Part shown: positions 16,296-24,562 of the stretch, piece after piece
Numbering within the stretch: the first letter of the stretch is position 1
Layout: every line of letters starts with the position of its first letter
Assembly (NCBI GenBank): GCA_900769615.1
Contig: CAAGHH010000020.1
Coordinates: 3,974-67,973, forward strand
Length of the DNA stretch: 64,000 nt
DNA from: Selenomonadales bacterium
GTDB lineage: Bacteria; Bacillota; Negativicutes; Selenomonadales; Selenomonadaceae
Direction: 5' to 3'
Notes under the pieces: model-generated
Told to the model about the DNA's origin: nothing
The model's database searches: none
What the model saw: only the letters and a program-made list of their open reading frames with translations
Made by a program: the position numbers and the translations under genes

Positions 16296-17573
16296 ATGAA
16301 AAAGACTCTCGTATCTGCACTCACGACCGCTCTCGTTGTTGGTGCTGCTAGCACGACTTTCGCTGCTACGAACCCGTTCTCCGATGTTCCAGCTGATCAT
16401 TGGGCTTATGATGCTGTAAGCCAGCTCGCAGCTGATGGCGTTATCGAAGGTTATGGCGATGACACTTTCAAAGGTGACAAGAACATCACTCGTTATGAGA
16501 TGGCTCAGATGGTTGCTAAGGCTATGGCTAAGACCAACGTTTCTGGCAACGACAAAGCTATCATCGACAAACTCGCTGCTGAATTCTCCGATGAGCTCAA
16601 CAACCTCGGCGTTCGCGTAGCTAACCTTGAGAAAAATGCTGACAAGGTAAAATGGAACGGCACGGCTGAGTATACTATTTCCCGTCATCGCGTTGAAGGA
16701 CGTGCTAACGATGATGTTGATAATGTTAACAACGTTCTCTTCCGTCTCGAGCCGAGCGCTGAAGTTAACAGCAACTGGCATGTAAATGCTCGTTTGGATG
16801 CTAACAGCGATCTCGCTAACGATACTGGCTATGAAGCTGGCTCTAAACGTGGCGATGAAAATAACGGCAATGTTAAACTGAAACGTATCTATGCTCAGGG
16901 CGATTACACGAACTTCGGTGTTAAGCTTGGTAAATTTGCTACTATCGATGATGACAGCTTTGCTGATACGGAATTCTCCGGTGCTGAAGTTAGCTTTGGC
17001 AACCAGCTGAAGGCAACGGTTGCTGCTGGTCGTATCAGTGGTACGGATTTAGTTGAAAACTCCAGCGATAATCAGGGCAATTATCAGTACTATGGTCTTG
17101 ATTACAACTTCGGTAAACTCTATACGGGTGCCCGTTTCCATCATATCGAGGCTAATGGCTTAGAAAGAAATGATGGCTATAAGAAGTCTGGCACGACTGA
17201 TCAGGCTGATATCTGGGCTCTCAAAGGCGCTTATACCTTTGATAACAACGTTGCTCTGAATGGTTTCTATGCTGAAAACCATGATGCTGATGCAGCTGAA
17301 AAAGCTGGCAGCGTAGAGCTTACTTACAAAGGTGCTGAGCAGGAAAATGCTGGCACTTGGGGTGCATGGGTTGCTTACCGTCACCTCGGTCAGAATGCGT
17401 TGGTAGCAAGCACTTATGATGCAGTACAGGCTAATGAAAAAGCTTGGGAAATTGGTGCTAACTATGCTCCGTTCAAGAACGTTGTAGCTCAGGTTCGCTA
17501 TGCTGATGGCAAAGAGATCCTTGGCACTAAAGACGTTTCCACGGTATTTGGTCGCGTAAACTTCTACTTCTAA
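16296..17573 (+). CDS. SLH-domain outer-membrane porin, OmpM-like, copy 4
   Basis: This is a 425-residue porin: signal peptide, SLH domain (NPFSDVPADHWAYDAVSQL and onward), coiled coil, and a barrel ending in RVNFYF. Like copy 2 it has strongly biased, G/C-ending codons (AAC, GAC, CTC, CGT), suggesting very high expression. It shares with copy 2 an identical 32-nt leader block and a near-identical terminator stem. The start is ATG at 16296 after AAAGGAGGAG. Copies 2 and 4 are the likely major outer-membrane proteins. Confidence 0.92.
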   Translation: MKKTLVSALTTALVVGAASTTFAATNPFSDVPADHWAYDAVSQLAADGVIEGYGDDTFKGDKNITRYEMAQMVAKAMAKTNVSGNDKAIIDKLAAEFSDELNNLGVRVANLEKNADKVKWNGTAEYTISRHRVEGRANDDVDNVNNVLFRLEPSAEVNSNWHVNARLDANSDLANDTGYEAGSKRGDENNGNVKLKRIYAQGDYTNFGVKLGKFATIDDDSFADTEFSGAEVSFGNQLKATVAAGRISGTDLVENSSDNQGNYQYYGLDYNFGKLYTGARFHHIEANGLERNDGYKKSGTTDQADIWALKGAYTFDNNVALNGFYAENHDADAAEKAGSVELTYKGAEQENAGTWGAWVAYRHLGQNALVASTYDAVQANEKAWEIGANYAPFKNVVAQVRYADGKEILGTKDVSTVFGRVNFYF

Positions 17574-17593
17574 TTTTAATTAGAGTAACGTAT

Positions 17594-17626
17594 AAAAAAG
17601 ACCTCCGCTTAGCGGAGGTCTTTTTT
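17594..17626 (+). terminator. Terminator of porin gene 4
   Basis: AAGACCTCCGC/GCGGAGGTCTT stem with flanking A6 and T6. Confidence 0.9.
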
Positions 17627-17651
17627 GCGTAGATAAAACCACTGTCCAATA

Positions 17652-17660
17652 TGTTATACT
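17652..17660 (+). promoter_or_regulatory. Extended -10 promoter of toxin gene 2
   Basis: TGTTATACT is an extended -10 (TGnTATACT) without a clear -35. It would start the toxin mRNA near 17667. Confidence 0.45.
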
Positions 17661-17707
17661 GATATTACTGCTGTGCAGTACATTTCCTCAAGTGAGGAGG
17701 TGATCAG

Positions 17708-17791
17708 ATGCTTGATATATCAACTACAATTGTCATAAGTATAGTATGTGGTATTATAGCTAACTATATTTATGACCGGCTAAACAAATAA
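17708..17791 (+). CDS. Small membrane toxin peptide of a par-like type I module (module 2)
   Basis: A 27-residue peptide starts at ATG 17708 with AGGAGG at 17695-17700. It has one hydrophobic helix (TTIVISIVCGIIANYIY) and a charged tail DRLNK. It lacks the APxxVG core of Fst, so it is a different toxin sequence in the same architecture: direct repeats, shared terminator and convergent antisense promoter. The Shine-Dalgarno lies in a small hairpin TCCTC/GAGGA, which may keep translation low, as in other type I toxins. Toxicity is inferred. Confidence 0.7.
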   Translation: MLDISTTIVISIVCGIIANYIYDRLNK

Positions 17792-17819
17792 GACACAGCA
17801 GAAGTTGTCTGTAGACAAC

Positions 17820-17861
17820 AAAAGCCCTTGCAACGAACGCCATCGTTTGCAAGGGCTTTTT
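17820..17861. terminator. Shared bidirectional terminator of TA module 2
   Basis: AAAAGCCCTTGCAA pairs with TTGCAAGGGCTTTT, with inner pairing ACGA/TCGT. The A- and T-runs allow termination in both directions. Confidence 0.85.
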
Positions 17862-17899
17862 GTCGATGATCAGATGCCCACCGACATATCAACTACTAC
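17820..17899 (-). ncRNA. Predicted antisense RNA of TA module 2
   Basis: A minus-strand promoter, TTGTAT (17929-17934), 17 nt, TACAAT (17906-17911), would give an RNA of about 80 nt from near 17899 to the shared terminator. It contains the repeat complementary to the toxin start codon and Shine-Dalgarno region. Confidence 0.7.
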
Positions 17900-17935
17900 A
17901 ATGTAATTGTAGCATATATATTATACTTATACAAG

Positions 17936-18460
17936 TTAGAGCGTGATTTTTGCCAGCAGGGAAAAGCTGAGATAACCAAGCAAGAGACCGGTGATTAGCC
18001 CGCATGGACCAAGGATACTTAGATAGCTAAAGATACTAGTATCAGTCATAAGCAGGCTGGCAATAAGGAGCTGAGCAACATTGTGAGCAAAACCGCCAGC
18101 GGCACTGACGCCGATGATAGAAAAGCAGTGGGCATTTTTTAGGCTAAGCATCGTCATAAAGCTAAATAGACCGCCACCAAGACTATAAAGAAGGATTGTT
18201 GGTCCGCCACCAAACATGGAAGCGAGCAGGGTGCGGCTGATAACAATAATAAGAGCATCAGTGGCATGAGGAAATAAATAAAGGGCAACTATGGTTACAA
18301 TATTAGCTAAGCCCAGCTTAGCACCGGGAGCTAAGAACGGCAGAGGGATAAGTCCTTCCACGAGGAATAGTACCAGGGAGCAGGCAATAAAAAGTGCCAG
18401 TAAAAGATAACGAAACAGCGGATGTTCATTAAATTTAATGGCTAATGACGTCAGCTGCAC
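17936..18460 (-). CDS. Gx transporter family membrane protein
   Basis: This 174-residue membrane protein has about five helices and the family hallmark PGAKLGLANIVTIVALYLF near residues 45-63, plus a glycine-rich GGGPTILLYSLGGGLFSF segment. The family (PF07456) was historically called heptaprenyl diphosphate synthase component I but looks like a small ECF-type transport component; the substrate is unknown. Its 5' end overlaps the NusG-II gene by 26 nt, and the two occur together in many Firmicutes, often near quinone or redox genes. Confidence 0.85.
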   Translation of the reverse strand: MQLTSLAIKFNEHPLFRYLLLALFIACSLVLFLVEGLIPLPFLAPGAKLGLANIVTIVALYLFPHATDALIIVISRTLLASMFGGGPTILLYSLGGGLFSFMTMLSLKNAHCFSIIGVSAAGGFAHNVAQLLIASLLMTDTSIFSYLSILGPCGLITGLLLGYLSFSLLAKITL

Positions 18461-18827
18461 GGCTAGCTTCGCCTCCTTTAACTTCGATGATCAGCTTATG
18501 GGGCAGGCAGGCGATAACATCACCATTTTGAGAGGCAAAACCGGTTTTGACACAGACTTTATCAGGGCAATCGGCATCCGCTACCGCAATGCTGGCATCT
18601 TTGATAACGATGGTATTATGACCATTAGGAGTAGTAATATGTATAGTATCAGTTCCTTGATGGGCTGTTAAAAGAACAGTTTGTTTCAGGGTGCCAGCAA
18701 CTTTTATATCAGCGGTGAGAACAGCCGGCTGAACAAGGTTTAGTGCTAAGGGTATAAACGATATTATTAATAGCAGTGATATTAGCACAATATCCGCTTT
18801 TTTTAGCATTTTAATCATAGTTACCAT
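18435..18827 (-). CDS. NusG domain II-containing exported protein
   Basis: This 130-residue protein has an N-terminal membrane anchor (about residues 10-30) and a NusG domain II-like fold (PF07009). The fold is marked by DCPDKVCVKTG and CLPHKLIIEVKGG, with conserved cysteine pairs. It is commonly paired with the Gx-transporter gene, as here. Three in-frame ATGs (MVTMIKM) lie at the start and none has a clear Shine-Dalgarno, so the exact start is uncertain. Role unknown. Confidence 0.85.
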   Translation of the reverse strand: MVTMIKMLKKADIVLISLLLIISFIPLALNLVQPAVLTADIKVAGTLKQTVLLTAHQGTDTIHITTPNGHNTIVIKDASIAVADADCPDKVCVKTGFASQNGDVIACLPHKLIIEVKGGEASRAADVISH

Positions 18828-18829
18828 AG

Positions 18830-18858
18830 TAGACTTTAAATAAGGCTTTTGCTATACT
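18830..18858 (+). promoter_or_regulatory. Promoter of alr
   Basis: TAGACT (18830-18835), 17 nt, TATACT (18853-18858) with an extended TGC before the -10. Confidence 0.55.
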
Positions 18859-18903
18859 TAACAGGCAAGCAAAAGTAATAGACAAAAAGGGAGAGCGACG
18901 GTT

Positions 18904-20007
18904 ATGCGGGCAGCTTGGGCGCAAGTAGATTTAAAAGCACTCAGAAATAATTATCAGGAAATAAAAAAACAGTTAAAACCAAAGGTTAAGCTATGCGCAG
19001 TAGTAAAGGCGGATGCGTATGGTCATGGTGCGGTGCCAGTAGCGAGGATTGCTGTTTCAGCGGGCGCTGATTATCTAGCAGTTGCAACGCTGTCGGAGGG
19101 AATAGAATTAAGGCAGGCAGGCTTTACGACCCCAATTCTTTTGTTAGGGCTGGTTACTCCCGCCGAGGCAGCCCAAGTAGCAGCCTATGATATTACGCAG
19201 GTGGTTTGCAGTTTTGCGCTGGCCAAAGCTTTAGCCGAGGCAGGAGCGGCGCAAAACAAGACGGTAAAAATCCATCTAAAGGTTGATACTGGTATGGGGC
19301 GTATCGGCGTGCGGCCTGAAGAAATCGGGGAGTTGGCGAAAAATATCAAGAGCCTTTCCCATATCGAAATCGAAGGCATGTTTTCGCATTTTGCCACGGC
19401 TGATGCCAAGGATAAAAGTTATACTAAGCTGCAATTAGCAAAATTTGAACAGGCAATAAAAGCAGTTGAAGCGCAAGGAATAAAGCTTGCCATCAAACAT
19501 ATCGCCGAATCAGCTGCTATTTTGGAAATACCGGAGGCGCATTACGATATGGTGCGTGCTGGCGTAATCCAATATGGACTGTGGCCATCCGCAGAGGTAA
19601 CGCATCCTATCAAGCTGAAATCGGTGATGAAGCTGATGGCGAAAGTCGTTTGGTTAAAAAAACTGGCAGCTGGTGAAAGCATTGGTTATGGCCGGCAGTT
19701 TGTAGCCGAGCGTGATAGTATAATAGCAACACTGCCTATTGGCTATGCTGACGGTTATATAAGAGCTTATGGAGCTAAAGGGGCAGTAGAAATCAATGGA
19801 CGGAGAGCCCCGATTGCCGGACGCATCTGCATGGATCAGGTAATGATTGATGTTACCGACGTGCCCGATGTGAAAATCGGTTCGGTAGCTACGCTTTTTG
19901 GCAGTGAAACGCTTTCGATTGATGAAGCTGCCAGCTGGTTAGGAACGATTAATTATGAAATACCGTGCCTGATTTCGCCACGAGTGCCACGGGTTTATGT
20001 TGATTAA
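18904..20007 (+). CDS. alr: Alanine racemase
   Basis: This 367-residue fold-type III PLP enzyme makes D-alanine for peptidoglycan. The PLP lysine is Lys35 in AVVKADAYGHG. The catalytic tyrosine lies in SIGYGRQF (about residue 263), followed by IATLPIGYADGYIRAYG. The length is typical. The ATG at 18904 follows GGGAGAG. It is a single gene, convergent with the next leftward gene 7 nt beyond its stop. Confidence 0.96.
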   Translation: MRAAWAQVDLKALRNNYQEIKKQLKPKVKLCAVVKADAYGHGAVPVARIAVSAGADYLAVATLSEGIELRQAGFTTPILLLGLVTPAEAAQVAAYDITQVVCSFALAKALAEAGAAQNKTVKIHLKVDTGMGRIGVRPEEIGELAKNIKSLSHIEIEGMFSHFATADAKDKSYTKLQLAKFEQAIKAVEAQGIKLAIKHIAESAAILEIPEAHYDMVRAGVIQYGLWPSAEVTHPIKLKSVMKLMAKVVWLKKLAAGESIGYGRQFVAERDSIIATLPIGYADGYIRAYGAKGAVEINGRRAPIAGRICMDQVMIDVTDVPDVKIGSVATLFGSETLSIDEAASWLGTINYEIPCLISPRVPRVYVD

Positions 20008-20014
20008 TAGCGTA

Positions 20015-20494
20015 TCATTCGACTTGCCGTTTCCAATAGGCTAAATCGGGTTCATTTAACGGCAGGTCAATGGTTTGCCCATTATCATAATAGAAGCGAA
20101 AGCGGACGCTGTCCGCTTTTTTTATTGCCGGCAAACTAGAGCGGGGAAGCTCAACAAAGAGCTTGTTTTCGTTTTGAAATTTATGCTGGCTGTTTTTTTG
20201 TGGTGCTGGGGTCTGTTTTACGGCAGCTTTCATTTCCCAAGCTGAACCGTCGGTGTAAAGCACGGCTTCTGGTTTTAGCTTGGAATTGTCATAGCGCCAA
20301 TCCCATAGCGTCAGCACAGCGCCTTCTAGCTCGCCCTTTTCATTATGGGAGCTTTGAAAGTCTATCTGACAGTAGGCCGATAAACTTTCGGCACTGCGAT
20401 GATCCAATTGATAGATATAAGAAAGTCCAAAAATACCAATAATGATAAAAGCTAAGCCAACAAAGAGAACGGTTTTTTTTATTTTAGCAATCAT
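20015..20494 (-). CDS. Membrane-anchored protein of unknown function
   Basis: This 159-residue protein has one N-terminal transmembrane segment (about residues 9-29) and an extracytoplasmic domain with alternating hydrophobic and charged stretches, suggesting a beta-sandwich. I do not recognise a family. A good Shine-Dalgarno (AAAGGA) precedes the start and codon use matches neighbours, so it is likely a real gene. It lies just downstream of the Crp-family regulator gene on the same strand (48-nt gap) and could be cotranscribed with it. Confidence 0.7.
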   Translation of the reverse strand: MIAKIKKTVLFVGLAFIIIGIFGLSYIYQLDHRSAESLSAYCQIDFQSSHNEKGELEGAVLTLWDWRYDNSKLKPEAVLYTDGSAWEMKAAVKQTPAPQKNSQHKFQNENKLFVELPRSSLPAIKKADSVRFRFYYDNGQTIDLPLNEPDLAYWKRQVE

Positions 20495-20542
20495 GCAAAT
20501 CCTTTCTTATGGGTAAATAATATTAATAAAATTGACAATGAA

Positions 20543-21202
20543 TTATTTATTGTCGTTTAAACTGTTAGCACGCAAAATTTCCTGCTGCTCGTTATTTAGC
20601 ATTATTTTGCCATGAAACAAACTGATAAGACCGGCGTCTTTAAGCTTGGTAACACAACGGTTGACGGTTTTGACACTAGTGCCAATATCATCAGCAATTT
20701 GCTGCCGGCTGGTATGCAGGATAAAGGTATCGGTTTTTATGGAACCAAGACGTTTGACGATATAATCTTGCAGCCGTTCAAGACTAGGGAGAAATTTTAC
20801 GCGCCCGGCTTCTTTGGAGGTAGGATACATTTTAGCCGCAAGTCTTTTGGCAACTGATACGGCAAAGTCGTTATCAAGGCGCATCCATTCGAGAAAAGTA
20901 TCAGCTCGCATGGCGATGCCTTCGCAATCGGTAACGGCTTCATTGGTAGCCGAGTAATATTCTTGTTCCGCAAGAATCTCTAAATCGCCGATAAGATCGG
21001 GAACTTCCATGGAGCCAAAGATAAATCGCTGACCGTTAGCAAATTCAGTACACACCCGTATCCGGCCTTTAGTCAGAAGTACCGCCCAATTAGCCCGATC
21101 TCCTTTTTGGACAATGGTTTCACCAGGGACGTAGGTCTTGCGCGTGGTTCGTTTGCGTATTCGCTCTGGCATGTGTTCAAGCATATATTCAAGCTGTTGC
21201 AT
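20543..21202 (-). CDS. Crp/Fnr-family transcriptional regulator
   Basis: This is a 219-residue regulator with an N-terminal cyclic-nucleotide-binding-like beta-roll (about 15-120: VPGETIVQKGDRANWAVLLTKGRIRV) and a C-terminal Crp-type winged helix (about 145-215, recognition helix near SRQQIADDIGTSVKTVNRCVTKL). There is no Fnr-type N-terminal cysteine cluster, so an oxygen-sensing iron-sulfur cluster is unlikely. The effector is unknown. It is divergent from the purine permease across about 200 nt, which may contain its operator. Confidence 0.9.
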   Translation of the reverse strand: MQQLEYMLEHMPERIRKRTTRKTYVPGETIVQKGDRANWAVLLTKGRIRVCTEFANGQRFIFGSMEVPDLIGDLEILAEQEYYSATNEAVTDCEGIAMRADTFLEWMRLDNDFAVSVAKRLAAKMYPTSKEAGRVKFLPSLERLQDYIVKRLGSIKTDTFILHTSRQQIADDIGTSVKTVNRCVTKLKDAGLISLFHGKIMLNNEQQEILRANSLNDNK

Positions 21203-21337
21203 AATAGGATCCTTTCGTATAATCGTTCAAGGCAGGTAAATTGAAAAATTGATTGTTCTCTATCATTATATACTATTTACAGAATGATTAAAATTAGAAA
21301 AAATTGGCATTGTAGACATATGTCCTTTTTTTATTGA

Positions 21338-21366
21338 TTGAAATTGTGTAAACTAAGAACTGTACT
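21338..21366 (+). promoter_or_regulatory. Promoter of the purine permease gene
   Basis: TTGAAA (21338-21343), 17 nt, TGTACT (21361-21366). The short leader shows no purine riboswitch. Confidence 0.5.
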
Positions 21367-21398
21367 AAAGAATAAGAAAAAAGAAAGGAGAACGCATT

Positions 21399-22679
21399 AT
21401 GAAGACACTGTTTGGCGGAGCGCTAAAAGATCGTAATGTCTGGCAGCGGGAACTAATTGCAGGGGTTACGGCTTTTTTTGCCATATCATATATAATTATT
21501 GTAAATCCGCTGATTTTAGCTGATGCGGGTATTCCGGCTGAGCTTTCGGTGTTTGCAACCATTTTTTCATCAATTATTGGCTGTTTAATTATGGCTTTTG
21601 TCGCCGATGCACCGATTGTGCTGACACCAGGCATGGGCATAAATGCGTTTTTTACTTATACTATCTGTGTGCAGCTTGGTCTGTCTTGGCAGGAAGCAAT
21701 TGCGATATCCTTGGTATCGGGGCTTATCTTTGCTTTTGTTGCTTGTACGAAATGGTGCCTGAAACTTAGCCGGGCGGTGCCGAATTCGCTGAAATGTGCG
21801 ATAACGGCCGGTATTGGCTTGTATCTGGTGGAGATCGGTCTTGAAAAAGCGCAGCTTATCAAAAGGGGCGTAAGTTCAATAATTGAATTGGGATCGCTTA
21901 CTAATCCGGTAGCGCTGCTGGCTATATTGGGGCTGGTACTAAGCCTTGCTTTGCACCTTAGAAATGTCAAGGGCAGTTTTTTTCTGGCTATTATAATTAT
22001 TAGTATCCTGGCTTGGTTTTTAGGGATTCATGATGCTAGTCCTTTGGATTTAAACCTTGGCAATATCAGCCGTTATCCGGAGCTTTTACTGCAAGCTGAT
22101 TTTTCGCATATCGCCAGTATTCCGTTTTTGTTATCAGTATTTTCCATGTCGATGATTATGATTTTTGAGACTATGGGACTTTTAGAGGGAATACTTCCCG
22201 ATCAGAGCAAATTCAAAAAAACGTTTGAAGGGTCGGCCGTAACGACGATGTTTTCAAGCCTCTTAGGCACTAGTCCAACGGTAGCGGCTGCGGAAAGTGC
22301 TGCTGGTATTGCCAGCGGCGGCCGCACGGGGCTTATGGCGCTGGTGGCAGCCGGGCTGTTTGCTGGTTCTATTTTCTTTATACCGCTGCTCTCTTTTGTG
22401 CCACAGGCAGCTATTGCGCCAGTCATTATTATTACTGGAGCAATGATGATGCAGCAGATACAATATATCGCACTAGATGATTTTTCAGAATGGTTTCCCG
22501 CGTTTCTCGTGATAGTGCTGATTCCCTGGTCGGGAAGTATTTCAACTGGTCTGGCTTTCGGTTTTACTTTTTATCCATTGCTTAAAATTATGAACCGGCA
22601 GGCGCGGGAAGTGCATGTGCTAGGCTATTTACTAGGCTTTCTTTTCCTCTTGAATCTTGTTTTCCAGGCAAGATTCTAA
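21399..22679 (+). CDS. NCS2-family purine permease (AzgA/PbuG type)
   Basis: This 426-residue permease has about 12-14 helices. Motifs of the AzgA-like NCS2 branch are visible: RELIAGVTAFFAISYIIIVNP near the N-terminus, APIVLTPGMGINAFFTYT (about 70-87) and the downstream TSPTVAAAESAAGIASGGRTGL (about 290-311). The likely substrate is adenine, guanine or hypoxanthine taken up with protons. The ATG at 21399 follows AAAGGAG. It is monocistronic and divergent from the Crp-type regulator gene, which may control it. Confidence 0.92.
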   Translation: MKTLFGGALKDRNVWQRELIAGVTAFFAISYIIIVNPLILADAGIPAELSVFATIFSSIIGCLIMAFVADAPIVLTPGMGINAFFTYTICVQLGLSWQEAIAISLVSGLIFAFVACTKWCLKLSRAVPNSLKCAITAGIGLYLVEIGLEKAQLIKRGVSSIIELGSLTNPVALLAILGLVLSLALHLRNVKGSFFLAIIIISILAWFLGIHDASPLDLNLGNISRYPELLLQADFSHIASIPFLLSVFSMSMIMIFETMGLLEGILPDQSKFKKTFEGSAVTTMFSSLLGTSPTVAAAESAAGIASGGRTGLMALVAAGLFAGSIFFIPLLSFVPQAAIAPVIIITGAMMMQQIQYIALDDFSEWFPAFLVIVLIPWSGSISTGLAFGFTFYPLLKIMNRQAREVHVLGYLLGFLFLLNLVFQARF

Positions 22680-22843
22680 TAAAATTTACATAAAGCTTTT
22701 GACAGATAGTCCTGCCTGATCCTTTGCGGATTGGTCAGGACTATTTGTCAGTTAATGTTTTATGATGAAGGAATTTTTGTAAATTATGTAGTATAATATC
22801 TAATATGTGGTGTGCTAGTTGCAGGCGAAAAGAAGGTGATTGT

Positions 22844-24562
22844 GTGGAAAAACGACCTATTATGCTGATTGTGGATAATATTGCTTTAACCCGGAGCTCA
22901 TTGCGCCAATTATTTCAGGCTGATTATGTTATTATTGAAGCTTCCGATGTGCAGTCGGCATTGCAGGTAATTGAAAGTCAGCCCGTAAATATAGTTTTAG
23001 TCGATTTGTCCATGCCCGTTATGAATGGCTATGAACTGATAAACATTTTAAAGAGCAATAATCAGTATCGAGGGATACCGATTGTGGCAATGGCAGCTTA
23101 TAGTGATGGCGATAGTGAAGTTCGGGCGATGGAAATGGGGGCTGCTGACTTTATTACTAAGCCGTTTAATCCAACCATTGTTCGTTGCCGGATAAGAAAC
23201 GTCATGGCCAGAGCCGAAAATGAACTGCGGAAAATAGAAGGGATGGCTAAAGATCAGCAGCTGGTGGAAATGTGCCGGATGGTGGAACAGGATTCACTGA
23301 CGGATATATATAATAGGGAAACATTTTATCGTAAAACAGCAGAGCTGATGCGAAGCAATGTCAATATTGAATATGCGATAGTTTATCTTGATATCAGCTG
23401 CTTTAAGGTTATAAATGATTTATTCCGAATAGAGACGGGCAATCTTATTTTGGAAACAGCTGCGTATTATTTTAAAGTTGTTACGGAGCGCAAGGGATTA
23501 TGTGCCAGAATAGAAGCCGATCACTTTGTTTTATGTCTGCCGGCGAAGGATTTGGATATAGAAGCCTTGCTGGCTGGCGTTGACAGTACGATTGCGTCAC
23601 TAGGGATAAGCCATAGTATCAAATTTTATGCTGGTGTGTACAACGTTGAAAATGTATTTTTGCCAGTAGATCAGATGTGTGATCGGGCGCATATGGCGTT
23701 AAATAAAGTAAAGGGCAATTATATCAACCGCTATTCGTACTATGATAAGAGTATGCGGGAACAGTTCTTAGAAGAACAGATGATTGTGCGTGATATGGAA
23801 TTTGCTTTGCAGGAGCATCAGTTCTGTATATATATGCAGCCAGTATATAATCTGCATACAAATCATATTGTAAGTGCAGAGGCACTGGTGCGTTGGCAGC
23901 ATCCAGTAAAGGGCATTATTTCGCCTGCTAAGTTTATACCGGTTTTTGAACATAATGGGTTCATTATAAAATTGGATCGGTTTGTTTGGGAAGAAGTCTG
24001 CAAATTTTTAAACCGGCAGCAGCAGTCAGGTCAGGCAGTACCTATTTCAGTGAATGTATCACGGCTTAATTTTTATAATCGTGATTTGCTGGATTTTTTA
24101 CTGATGCTGGTAAAAAAATATAATTTGCCGACCAATATGCTAAAGCTTGAGGTTACGGAAACAGCTTATACTGAAAATCCGCATCAGCTGATGGGCATAG
24201 TGCGGGAATTTCGTGAGCATGGATTCCCTGTATTGATGGATGATTTTGGTTGTGGTTATTCTTCATTAAATATGCTGAAAGATTTACCAGTTGATGTTTT
24301 GAAGATAGACATGGCTTTTGTTCAGGAATTAGAAAAGTCCAGCCGGGCTAATGCTATTATGAAATCTATTGTCGGTATGGCTAAAAATCTTAATATGGGT
24401 ATTATTGTTGAAGGTGTGGAGACCAAGACCCAGATTGATTTTTTGGCGGGGATTGGCTGTGAAAATATTCAGGGGTATTATTTTTCTAAGCCTTTGCCAG
24501 TAGCTGAGTTTGTCGGACTATTAGAGCGTGATATAAATAGTAGAAGAAAAACAGGTGAATAA
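22844..24562 (+). CDS. Response regulator with degenerate GGDEF and EAL domains
   Basis: This is a 572-residue protein in three parts: a receiver domain (1-120; phosphoacceptor Asp54 in VLVDLSMP, Lys in FITKPF), a GGDEF-like domain (about 145-300) and an EAL domain (about 315-560). The GGDEF signature is replaced by IEADHF, so cyclase activity is unlikely. The EAL domain keeps SAEALVRW, KLEVTETA, MDDFGCGYSS, DVLKIDM and VEGVET, so c-di-GMP phosphodiesterase activity is likely. The conserved Thr/Ser of the receiver switch is Ala (VAMAAY). The start is GTG at 22844 with AAGAAGGTG upstream. Confidence 0.9.
   Translation: MEKRPIMLIVDNIALTRSSLRQLFQADYVIIEASDVQSALQVIESQPVNIVLVDLSMPVMNGYELINILKSNNQYRGIPIVAMAAYSDGDSEVRAMEMGAADFITKPFNPTIVRCRIRNVMARAENELRKIEGMAKDQQLVEMCRMVEQDSLTDIYNRETFYRKTAELMRSNVNIEYAIVYLDISCFKVINDLFRIETGNLILETAAYYFKVVTERKGLCARIEADHFVLCLPAKDLDIEALLAGVDSTIASLGISHSIKFYAGVYNVENVFLPVDQMCDRAHMALNKVKGNYINRYSYYDKSMREQFLEEQMIVRDMEFALQEHQFCIYMQPVYNLHTNHIVSAEALVRWQHPVKGIISPAKFIPVFEHNGFIIKLDRFVWEEVCKFLNRQQQSGQAVPISVNVSRLNFYNRDLLDFLLMLVKKYNLPTNMLKLEVTETAYTENPHQLMGIVREFREHGFPVLMDDFGCGYSSLNMLKDLPVDVLKIDMAFVQELEKSSRANAIMKSIVGMAKNLNMGIIVEGVETKTQIDFLAGIGCENIQGYYFSKPLPVAEFVGLLERDINSRRKTGE

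Larger units (their letters stand above)
17701..17896. repeat. Direct repeat pair of TA module 2
   Basis: TGATCAGATGC followed by ATATCAACTAC occurs at 17701-17711/17717-17727 (spanning the toxin start codon) and again at 17867-17877/17886-17896 (5' part of the antisense RNA). In the leftward antisense transcript this sequence is complementary to the toxin start region. Confidence 0.85.

Noticed and set aside
21203..21398. Purine riboswitch before the NCS2 permease
   Set aside because: The leader after the predicted start is only about 30 nt and lacks the conserved three-way-junction sequences.
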